Position numbers and translations under genes: made by a program
In this document: positions 1 to 6,085 of the stretch, piece by piece
Layout of the letters: the number at the start of each line of letters is the position of its first letter
Position numbering within the stretch: position 1 is the first letter of the stretch
The notes under the pieces: model-generated
The model's input: only the letters and a program-made list of their open reading frames with translations
The model's database searches: none
What the model was told of the DNA's origin: nothing
Source of the DNA: HGM05232 sp036661515
GTDB lineage: Bacteria; Bacteroidota; Bacteroidia; Bacteroidales; Muribaculaceae
Direction of reading: 5' to 3'
Length of the DNA stretch: 19,347 nucleotides
NCBI GenBank assembly: GCA_036661515.1
Contig: JAVWYO010000038.1
Span: 1-19,347, forward strand

Positions 1-10
1 GTTAAATTTC

Positions 11-190
11 AGAACTGCGTTCTGAAGTGGAACGTCTTCGACGTTCTGCTTCGCGCGTGAGCTTTTCTCACAGATTTCACAGATGTTTGCATATAGGCGA
101 GGGTGGTGTGGAATTTTCTTATTTCCACACAGATAGCACAGATTCTGATTGTGGCGTGGAACGTCTTCGACGTTTGGCTTCGGGGTGGAG
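11..190. repeat. Intergenic palindromic repeat mosaic
   Basis: This non-coding stretch precedes the stop codon of the acyltransferase gene. Four short hairpins are visible: AGAAC/GTTCT at 11-23, GAACGTC-TTC-GACGTTC at 30-46, GTGTGGAA/TTCCACAC at 106-130, and a second copy of the GAACGTC hairpin at 159-175 with one G-T wobble. Each GAACGTC copy sits in a shared context: GTGGAACGTCTTCGACGTT, then two variable bases, then GCTTCG. Between the copies are CACAGATTTCACAGAT (69-84) and CACAGATAGCACAGAT (128-143), each a doubled CACAGAT word. Similar CACAGAT-rich spacer repeats are, to my recollection, common in Bacteroidetes genomes. Open frames crossing it are low-complexity readings of the repeat, not genes. 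Its function is unknown. It could be a non-autonomous mobile repeat or a degraded terminator cluster. Confidence 0.6.
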
Positions 191-196
191 TGGGGG

Positions 197-1327
197 TTAT
201 AGGGATTTTTTGAAGGCTCGGCGACGTTTGTGCTGTGTTGTGTCGAAATATTGCCATTGAAGTTGAACTTTTTGATTTAATTCAAGTTCGGGATTGCTTT
301 CGGCAACTTTGACTTTGTTGTCTCTTACTATAGGTATGAGGTCGGCAAAAATTAGTGCGCTTACGCCTTTATTTTGATATTCGGGTTTTACGGCAACGAG
401 GAGTAGGTCGATAACATCGTTGTGTGCTTTTAGTGCTTTTAGGAGGTAGTACCAGCCAAAAGGGAAGAATTTTCCTCGACACTTTTGTAGAGCTTTAGAC
501 ATCGATGGAATTGCTATTCCAACGCCAATTAATGCGTCATTTTTATCGACAATCATTGCAATATTTTCTAATCGAAGTATTGGAATGTAGGTCTTAATAT
601 ATTGGTCAATTTGTCGAGGCGAAAGAGGCGAATATCCGTATAATTCGGCATATGCTTCGTTGATAAGTTCAAAGATAGCTTGTCCATAATCTTTGACTAT
701 TTTCTTAGAACTTGTGTATTTTATACTTCGTACTTCATATTTTGTTCTAATAATGTCACTGATGCGTTGGTGCTTTTCGGGGATTTCTTGAGGTACATTT
801 AAAAGATATTCCATCCAATCGACTTCTTTTTCAAATCCGAGATTAGCTATGTGCTGGGGATAATATGGGAAGTTGTATATAGTTGCCATAGTGCCAATTT
901 TGTCGAATCCCTCGATGAGCATTCCCTCGGGGTCCATATCCGAAAATCCAAGAGGACCAACCAGCAAATCTTTTCCTTTCTTTTTAGCCCACGATTCAAC
1001 GGCATCAAAAAGGGCTTTGCTTACTTCGTTGTCGTCGATGAAATCGACAAATCCAAAGCGAGCTTCGTTTGTTCCCTTCTTTTCATTAACAACATTATTA
1101 ATTATACCAGCAATGCGCCCAACAGCTACTCCATCTCTATAAGCCATGAAGTAAATACTTTCACAAAATTCAAATGCTGGATTTTTATCTGGTGTGAGGG
1201 TATTAATTTCATCAATAATCAAAGGTGGAACAAAATAAGGATTGCCTTTGTATAAATTAATTGGGAATTTAACAAAGTGCTTCAGATCCTTTTTGTTAGG
1301 GTGTATTTCTCTTATTTCTATTGCCAT
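197..1327 (-). CDS. GNAT-like N-acyltransferase (YghO-type)
   Basis: A 376-residue protein, complete, starting at ATG and ending in a basic tail (HKRRR) typical of this family as I recall it. The C-terminal half carries a GNAT-like acyl-CoA site: a beta strand (DLLLVAVKP, about 307-315) followed by QNKGVS (318-323), which fits the Q/R-x-x-G-x-G/A pyrophosphate-binding loop. The N-terminal half holds the family block GPLGFSDMDPEG (124-135). Bacteroidetes genomes commonly carry this protein as an uncharacterised N-acetyltransferase related to E. coli YghO. The acyl acceptor is unknown. It is a single-gene unit, divergent from the epimerase. A TAACTTTA box (1358-1365, minus strand), one base off the Bacteroidetes -7 consensus, lies 30 nt before the start. 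The stop codon lies about 10 nt from the palindromic repeats, but the C-terminus looks intact. Confidence 0.75.
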   Translation of the reverse strand: MAIEIREIHPNKKDLKHFVKFPINLYKGNPYFVPPLIIDEINTLTPDKNPAFEFCESIYFMAYRDGVAVGRIAGIINNVVNEKKGTNEARFGFVDFIDDNEVSKALFDAVESWAKKKGKDLLVGPLGFSDMDPEGMLIEGFDKIGTMATIYNFPYYPQHIANLGFEKEVDWMEYLLNVPQEIPEKHQRISDIIRTKYEVRSIKYTSSKKIVKDYGQAIFELINEAYAELYGYSPLSPRQIDQYIKTYIPILRLENIAMIVDKNDALIGVGIAIPSMSKALQKCRGKFFPFGWYYLLKALKAHNDVIDLLLVAVKPEYQNKGVSALIFADLIPIVRDNKVKVAESNPELELNQKVQLQWQYFDTTQHKRRRAFKKSL

Positions 1328-1450
1328 TGTATTCTATATAATAAATGTTTTCGAGCGTAAAGTTATATAAAACTTTTTTGTTTATGAAATTTTAGGAAGC
1401 GACAAAAGTTTGAGAAGTGCTATTTGTTTTCTTGATAGCGCAAAAAGATG

Positions 1451-1458
1451 TACCTTTA
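1451..1458 (+). promoter_or_regulatory. Candidate -7 box for the epimerase gene
   Basis: TACCTTTA matches the Bacteroidetes -7 box TAnnTTTG at all but the last base and ends 22 nt before the ATG at 1481. The upstream element is unclear: CTTG at 1431-1434 is 16 nt away and TTTG at 1423-1426 is 24 nt away, neither at the usual 19-20 nt. Confidence 0.35.
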
Positions 1459-1480
1459 TGCAGAATTATAAGCAATAATT

Positions 1481-2491
1481 ATGGCAAAAAAAATACTTAT
1501 TACAGGTGCAGGTGGCTTTATAGGTGGATATATAGTAGAGGAGTCTTTGCGAAGAGGTTTTGAGACGTGGGCAGCAGTTCGTGGCACAACGTCGCGTGAA
1601 TATTTGACAGATGCACGTATAAATTTTATAGAGCTTGATTTTAGTGATGAAAATGTACTTAAGTCACAGTTGTCTAATGCGATAACTGTAAATGGAAAGT
1701 GGGATTATGTGGTGCATAATCTTGGTGCAACAAAGTGTGCTAATTTTATGGATTTTAATACTATCAATTATTTGTATCTAAAAAGATTTGTTGATGCTTT
1801 GGTTGCGCTTGATAGTGTTCCAGAAGGATTTGCCATGATGAGCAGTCTTGGAGCGGTGGGAATAGGAGATGAAACGAATTATACGCCGTTATCAAGTAGG
1901 AATATTCCTAATCCGAATACAAAATATGGTCTTTCAAAATTGAAGGCAGAGACATATCTTCAGTCAGTAGCTAATTTTCCATATATAATTTTCCGTCCAA
2001 CAGGAGTGTATGGCCCGCGAGAGAAGGATTATTATATAATGATTAATAGTATATCAAAGGGTATAAACTTTAATGCAGGATTCAAGAAGCAATTACTTAC
2101 ATTTATTTATGTAAAGGATTTGTCGTGTGCTATACTTGATGCTCTTGAAGCAGGCGCAAAACGTAAGGCATATTTTATAGCCGAAGATAAGAGTTATACT
2201 CCCCAAGAATTTTGTAGAATTGTTTCGTGTGCGATAGGTAAACGGCATGTAGTGTCATTGACTTTTCCGCTTTGGCTTGTGTATTTAGTGTCGCTTATTG
2301 CTGAAAAATGGGGTACTATGCGATTAAAACCAAGTACATTGAATCGTGATAAGTTCAATATAATGAAGCAGCGCAACTGGACTTGTGATACAAGCGAAGC
2401 ACAAAAAGATTTTAATTTTAAGGTGCGTTATAATCTCGCAGATGGAATAAAGGAGAGTGTTGATTGGTATAAGGAAAATGGCTGGTTGTAA
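1481..2491 (+). CDS. NAD(P)-dependent epimerase/dehydratase (extended SDR)
   Basis: A 336-residue extended short-chain dehydrogenase/reductase. The Rossmann dinucleotide loop GAGGFIG is at 9-15. The catalytic Tyr-Lys pair is YGLSK (Y149, K153), with candidate catalytic Ser at 121-122 (MMSSLG). A later FRPTGVYGPRE block matches the substrate-domain border seen in nucleotide-sugar epimerases and in 3-beta-HSD or dihydroflavonol reductase-like members. The substrate cannot be read from sequence. Members of this subfamily in Bacteroidales are generally labelled only as NAD-dependent epimerase/dehydratase. There is no signal peptide, so it should be cytosolic. The hydrophobic run around 255-270 (FPLWLVYLVSLIAEKW) is unusual for a soluble SDR and may indicate membrane association. 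It stands alone between a divergent acyltransferase and the LOG-family gene, which has its own promoter-like box. Confidence 0.85.
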   Translation: MAKKILITGAGGFIGGYIVEESLRRGFETWAAVRGTTSREYLTDARINFIELDFSDENVLKSQLSNAITVNGKWDYVVHNLGATKCANFMDFNTINYLYLKRFVDALVALDSVPEGFAMMSSLGAVGIGDETNYTPLSSRNIPNPNTKYGLSKLKAETYLQSVANFPYIIFRPTGVYGPREKDYYIMINSISKGINFNAGFKKQLLTFIYVKDLSCAILDALEAGAKRKAYFIAEDKSYTPQEFCRIVSCAIGKRHVVSLTFPLWLVYLVSLIAEKWGTMRLKPSTLNRDKFNIMKQRNWTCDTSEAQKDFNFKVRYNLADGIKESVDWYKENGWL

Positions 2492-2502
2492 AATAAAATA
2501 GC

Positions 2503-2510
2503 TAATTTTG
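2503..2510 (+). promoter_or_regulatory. -7 box TAATTTTG upstream of LOG-DUF4271-hemD
   Basis: A perfect match to TAnnTTTG, ending 20 nt before the ATG at 2531, in the 39-bp gap after the epimerase stop. The upstream element is weak: GTTG at 2485-2488 is only 14 nt away. It probably drives the LOG-DUF4271-hemD unit. Confidence 0.45.
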
Positions 2511-2530
2511 TAGCGTGATTTATAAGGAAT

Positions 2531-3115
2531 ATGAGCAAATATAAAAACATTTGTGTGTTTGGCGCATCAAGTCCCAACACCCCTAAAGAATATCTCAAAG
2601 TGGCTTTGATACTTGGGACGCTAATTGCGAGAAGCAATAGCGTGTGTATATGTGGAGCAGGTCGCGCAGGTGTTATGGGTGCTGTAATAGATGGTGCTTT
2701 AAAATATTTTGGAGCTGTTATAGGAGTTATTCCTCAATTTATGGTTGACAATGGGTGGCATAATCCGATGTTGAAAGAAACCATTGTGACCCCCGATATG
2801 CACTCACGTAAGCAGGCAATGATAGACCAGTCTGATGCCTTTATAGCAATGCCTGGAGGCTGTGGGACATTTGAAGAGTTGATGGAGGTTATTACATGGA
2901 AACAGCTTGGATTGTTTTCTAAGCCAATAATAATACTTAATGTATATGGGTTTTATGATTCATTAATTGCATTATTTGAAAAATCGATAGAAGAGAAATT
3001 TATGAAGATAGGCGATTCGAAGTTGTGGAGTGTAGCGACAACGCCAGAAGAGGCTATGGAAATACTTGAGAATTATGATGAAACTTTGGTTGAAAAGCAA
3101 GAATTAAAATATTAA
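2531..3115 (+). CDS. LOG family (TIGR00730-type) Rossmann-fold protein
   Basis: A 194-residue LOG-family protein, the usual length. Characterised relatives hydrolyse nucleoside 5'-monophosphates, including cytokinin riboside monophosphates, to the free base and ribose 5-phosphate. The defining motif PGGxGTxxE is present as PGGCGTFEE (108-116), and the preceding catalytic Arg is in HSRKQ (R93, K94). The N-terminal GASS (11-14) and GAGRAGVMG (42-50) blocks form the nucleotide-binding site; in characterised relatives the second reads GGGxxGLMG. In an animal-associated bacterium a general purine-monophosphate phosphoribohydrolase role is more likely than hormone production; this is inference. Its stop overlaps the start of the DUF4271 gene by one base (TAATG), so the two are probably translationally coupled. 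Confidence 0.85.
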   Translation: MSKYKNICVFGASSPNTPKEYLKVALILGTLIARSNSVCICGAGRAGVMGAVIDGALKYFGAVIGVIPQFMVDNGWHNPMLKETIVTPDMHSRKQAMIDQSDAFIAMPGGCGTFEELMEVITWKQLGLFSKPIIILNVYGFYDSLIALFEKSIEEKFMKIGDSKLWSVATTPEEAMEILENYDETLVEKQELKY

Positions 3116-3978
3116 TGCCAGTAACGCCCCAGCATATTGATTCTACGGCAATAGATACGGCTAATGTAAAGGCTGTGCCAGTGTATTATGCGCCGACTTA
3201 TTCACATGGATTTCCCGATTCAGATAGTGTTAATGCGTCGCCAATGACGCAGATAGACCACTTGCCAATAATGGAGGTTCCCGAAGGGAAAGTTCCTCAT
3301 GAATATATAGATACTCCCTTTAAAAGTGGCGGTACATTGTTACTTATAATATTTGCATTTTTATTTTTTGCCTTTAGTTATCGCAAAGGATTTAAATATT
3401 TTAGTACAATGTCGCATAACTTATTTTCGGTGAAAAAGCGTCATAATATGTTTGATGACCACACCGTCAATGAGACACAGATATTGATAGCTCTAATAAC
3501 TAATACATGTATTCTTGAAGGAATTTTGCTGTATTTTGTTATTTCGGTGTACAATGTAGATATAAACCTATCGGCTAATCCATTTCTAAATGTGCTTGTG
3601 TGCATAGGCGTAGCTGGGTTGTATTATTTTCTTCAACTTATAGCATTTTATGTGCTTGGATATATCTTTGATGATAATCATGGCACTCAATTATGGATAA
3701 AAGGCTATAATGCAACGCAATCGATTCTTGGGTTATTATTAGTACCCGTAACATTGATAATATTGCTTTATCCAAATACATTATCAGAGATGCTATTTTG
3801 TGCTTTAATTCTCTATTTAAGCATGCGAATAGTTTTCATTTGTAAAGGATTTAGAATTTTTTTCAACAATCTGTCATCAACTGTGTATTTTATTTTGTAT
3901 CTTTGCAGCGTTGAAATTGTGCCTGTTATCCTCTCCTATGCAGGTGCTGTAATATTATGTAGATTAATACATTCATAA
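3115..3978 (+). CDS. DUF4271 family membrane protein
   Basis: A 287-residue integral membrane protein matching the Bacteroidetes-specific DUF4271 family in length, topology and the ending LYLCSVEIVPV. An N-terminal hydrophilic, Pro- and Asp-rich segment (1-70) precedes about six hydrophobic segments near 72-89, 122-145, 158-184, 201-219, 224-243 and 255-282. No catalytic motif is visible and the function is unknown. It is coupled to the upstream LOG gene by a one-base overlap and followed 11 nt later by hemD. DUF4271 beside hemD is, from memory, a recurring arrangement in Bacteroidetes, suggesting a functional link, but this window gives no direct evidence of what it is. Confidence 0.8.
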   Translation: MPVTPQHIDSTAIDTANVKAVPVYYAPTYSHGFPDSDSVNASPMTQIDHLPIMEVPEGKVPHEYIDTPFKSGGTLLLIIFAFLFFAFSYRKGFKYFSTMSHNLFSVKKRHNMFDDHTVNETQILIALITNTCILEGILLYFVISVYNVDINLSANPFLNVLVCIGVAGLYYFLQLIAFYVLGYIFDDNHGTQLWIKGYNATQSILGLLLVPVTLIILLYPNTLSEMLFCALILYLSMRIVFICKGFRIFFNNLSSTVYFILYLCSVEIVPVILSYAGAVILCRLIHS

Positions 3979-3989
3979 ATCAGCGAAGA

Positions 3990-4739
3990 GTGAAAGTAAA
4001 AAAAATCTTAGTATCGCAACCAAGTCCATCTTCTGAGAAATCTCCTTATTATGACATTGCTGAAAGGTATGGCGTAGATGTAGTATTTCGTCCGTTTATC
4101 AAGGTCGAAGGTCTCGGAGCAAAAGAATTTAGGCAATCTAAAATTTCTATTTCAGATTATAGTGCCATAATATTTACGGCACGAACAGCGATTGATCATT
4201 TTTTCCGTTTATGTGAAGAAATGCGTATAACAATTCCCGATACATTAAAATATTTTTGTACGACCGAAGCAATAGCTTTGTATCTACAAAAATATATAGT
4301 TTATCGTAAGAGAAAAATATTCTATGGTAAGTCGGGCAAGATAGATGACCTGTTGCCATCGCTTATGAAGCACAGTAAAGATTCATTTCTTTTTCCTGTG
4401 TCAGATGTTCATAAGGATAATTTGAGCATTCTTGACGAGCATAAAATCAATTACACAAAGGCGATAATGTATCGCACTGTAAGTAATGATTTTGACAAGA
4501 ATGAAGTGTTTGATTATGACATGCTAATATTCTTTAGTCCAGCAGGGGTAGATTCATTATTGAAAAACTTCCCTAAGTTTAATCAAAAGGATATAAAGAT
4601 AGGGTGTCTTGGCGAAACGACAGCACAGGCCGTTAGAGATGCAGGTCTACGCTTAGACATAGAGGCACCGACAGTCGAAGCACCGTCGATGACTGCAGCA
4701 ATAGATTTATATTTTAAGCAGTCGAAAGTAAAGAAATAA
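3990..4739 (+). CDS. hemD: Uroporphyrinogen-III synthase (HEM4 family)
   Basis: A 249-residue HemD-family protein. The enzyme cyclises hydroxymethylbilane to uroporphyrinogen III with inversion of ring D, the branch point to haem, sirohaem and cobalamin. The fold is two alternating alpha/beta lobes. The sequence shows the N-terminal lobe start (KILVSQPSP), the IIFTARTAIDHFF strand-helix (about 60-72), the LIFFSPAGVDSLL block (about 180-192) and the LGETTAQAVRDAG block near the C-terminus, which is the best-conserved HemD signature. The start is GTG at 3990; no better ATG fits the N-terminal strand. No other tetrapyrrole gene is in the window. The family is very divergent, so the family call is solid, but activity depends on whether the genome keeps the rest of the pathway. 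Confidence 0.85.
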   Translation: MKVKKILVSQPSPSSEKSPYYDIAERYGVDVVFRPFIKVEGLGAKEFRQSKISISDYSAIIFTARTAIDHFFRLCEEMRITIPDTLKYFCTTEAIALYLQKYIVYRKRKIFYGKSGKIDDLLPSLMKHSKDSFLFPVSDVHKDNLSILDEHKINYTKAIMYRTVSNDFDKNEVFDYDMLIFFSPAGVDSLLKNFPKFNQKDIKIGCLGETTAQAVRDAGLRLDIEAPTVEAPSMTAAIDLYFKQSKVKK

Positions 4740-4765
4740 AATTCGTAAGGATAATAATTAAGATA

Positions 4766-4811
4766 ATCACCTTGCAAGTATCGTGTAAAAGTACTATACT
4801 TGCAAGGTGAT
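4766..4811. promoter_or_regulatory. Perfect 16-bp inverted repeat containing the likely rnpA promoter
   Basis: ATCACCTTGCAAGTAT (4766-4781) is exactly complementary to ATACTTGCAAGGTGAT (4796-4811), with a 14-nt spacer. Each arm contains the self-complementary word CTTGCAAG. No T-tract follows, so it does not look like a terminator. CTTG in the left arm (4771-4774) and TATACTTG spanning the right-arm boundary (4795-4802) are separated by 20 nt, which fits the Bacteroidetes TTTG / TAnnTTTG promoter layout with one mismatch in each box. TATACTTG ends 18 nt before the rnpA ATG, the same distance seen at other genes here. The repeat may therefore be an operator pair over a promoter, or an RNA hairpin in read-through transcripts from hemD. 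Confidence 0.6.
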
Positions 4812-4820
4812 AATTATATA

Positions 4821-5225
4821 ATGATGATAGGTAATCGACTTTACAAAAGCGAGAAGTTGTGTAGCCGCACTGCAATAAATGAAATATTCAGTGATGGAGG
4901 GTCGATTATTGCTTATCCGCTTAGGGCGGCATATCGTTTTACGGATTCCATTCCATCTAATTCTCAGTTTTTGATAACTATTCCGAAAAAGAAGATACGC
5001 ACAGCAGTGGGGCGTGTATTACTACGGCGTAGGACACGTGAGGCTTATAGGCTTAATCGAAATATTTTGTTGCCAGAATTGAATGTGTATAATAAGTCGC
5101 TTGAGGTAGCTTTTATATATTTAGGCAAGGAAATAGTTGATTATGAAACCATTAATGCCAAAATGGTAGTTCTTCTATCGCGCTTAGCAATAATTGCAGG
5201 AGAAACCCCAAAAATTGAAAAATGA
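4821..5225 (+). CDS. rnpA: Ribonuclease P protein component
   Basis: The protein subunit of RNase P, which binds the catalytic RNA and the 5' leader of precursor tRNAs. From ATG 4821 (4824 is an equally good start) it has 134 residues. The hallmark basic helix is clear: PKKKIRTAVGR then LLRRRTREAYRLNR, up to about residue 80. The RNR motif normally reads R-N-x-x-x-R; here the Asn position is Val (R65-V66). An upstream in-frame TTG at 4800 lies inside the inverted repeat and is unlikely to be the start. The stop overlaps the yidD start (ATGA, 4 nt), the widespread rnpA-yidD pairing. No rpmH, yidC or mnmE is adjacent, so this is not the classic rpmH-rnpA locus. Confidence 0.92.
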   Translation: MMIGNRLYKSEKLCSRTAINEIFSDGGSIIAYPLRAAYRFTDSIPSNSQFLITIPKKKIRTAVGRVLLRRRTREAYRLNRNILLPELNVYNKSLEVAFIYLGKEIVDYETINAKMVVLLSRLAIIAGETPKIEK

Positions 5226-5443
5226 AACGCATTATCTCATTTTTACTCATATTACCAATACGATTTTATCAGTATTGCATATCGCCACTAACGCCACCCA
5301 GTTGCCGATATACCCCTACATGTAGCCAATATGCCGTAGAGGCGTTACAAAAGCATGGACCCATCAAGGGCACATGGCTTGCCATAAAGCGCATAGCACG
5401 TTGTCATCCGTGGGGAGGAAGTGGCTATGACCCAGTACCCTAA
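5222..5443 (+). CDS. yidD: Membrane protein insertion efficiency factor YidD
   Basis: A 73-residue YidD, the typical size. It is a small membrane-associated protein that aids insertion of inner-membrane proteins with YidC. An N-terminal amphipathic hydrophobic helix (IISFLLILPIRFYQYCISPL, 4-23) precedes the signature PSCRYTPTCSQYAVEAL (26-42) and the C-terminal block KRIARCHPWGGSGYDPVP (56-73), with all three family cysteines (C28, C34, C60) present. It overlaps rnpA by 4 nt, implying co-translation, and is followed 12 nt later by tatD. Confidence 0.96.
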   Translation: MKRIISFLLILPIRFYQYCISPLTPPSCRYTPTCSQYAVEALQKHGPIKGTWLAIKRIARCHPWGGSGYDPVP

Positions 5444-5455
5444 AATGGAAATGTG

Positions 5456-6085
5456 ATGATTTTAGATATTCATACGCATAAGGTAGATAGTACTTGTCGA
5501 CAAGCAATAATAAGTGTTGAGCCAGCAAAGTTTTGTCCCATAGAAGGGCAATTATATTCAGTTGGTATTCATCCGTGGAATACAGTAGATGTAAGTGATG
5601 CCATAGAATTGCTTGAAAAGGCGGTGTCTAACGATGTTGTTGTAGCGATAGGTGAAACAGGTGTTGATACACTAAGGGGAGCCTCTAAAGAGCGTCAGAT
5701 TGAGTTATTTAAGCTACATATATCACTCTCAGAACGGTATCAAAAGCCCGTTATTATTCATGCTGTACATTCTTATAATGAGGTGATGATGCTTCGCAAG
5801 GAGTTGAAGGCAAATATGCCATGGATTATACATGGATTTCGAGGAAATGCAGAAGTAGCAAGGCAATTGCTCACGGCAGGGATAAAGTTGTCGATAGGTG
5901 AGCATTTTAATAGTGCGGCTGTGGCTTGCATTCCAATCAATGAAATTTTTGTTGAAACAGATGATTCAACTCTTAGTATCGATGCGATATATAGCAGAAT
6001 ATCTCAAGCGCGAGGCGAAGAAAATGCAGGATTTAAAAATTCTGTGATTGGTAATATATTGAAATGCTTTATTTTGCCCAGTTAG
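5456..6085 (+). CDS. TatD-family metal-dependent hydrolase
   Basis: A TatD-like DNase of the amidohydrolase superfamily, 209 residues from ATG 5456; a GTG at 5453 could add one residue. Residues below count from the GTG. Metal-site motifs are in order: DIHTH (5-9), GIHPW (38-42), AIGETGVD with the bridging Glu E68 (65-72), IIHAVHS with H103, WIIHGFRG with H127, and ETDDS (168-172). It is shorter than the roughly 260 residues of E. coli TatD, as is common for Bacteroidetes members. Relatives have 3'-5' exonuclease activity in DNA repair or apoptosis-like DNA degradation. It is third in the rnpA-yidD-tatD unit. Its 3' end overlaps the 3' end of the convergent comM gene by 17 bp. Confidence 0.88.
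   Translation: MILDIHTHKVDSTCRQAIISVEPAKFCPIEGQLYSVGIHPWNTVDVSDAIELLEKAVSNDVVVAIGETGVDTLRGASKERQIELFKLHISLSERYQKPVIIHAVHSYNEVMMLRKELKANMPWIIHGFRGNAEVARQLLTAGIKLSIGEHFNSAAVACIPINEIFVETDDSTLSIDAIYSRISQARGEENAGFKNSVIGNILKCFILPS

Noticed and set aside
27..260. Open frame across the left-edge repeats, both strands
   Set aside because: It is a translation of the palindromic and CACAGAT repeats (Arg/Ser/His-rich, no family resemblance) and overlaps the 3' end of the acyltransferase gene.
4800..4820. TTG-initiated N-terminal extension of RnpA
   Set aside because: It lies in the right arm of the inverted repeat and overlaps the putative -7 box. ATG 4821 or 4824 is adjacent to the conserved start of the protein.
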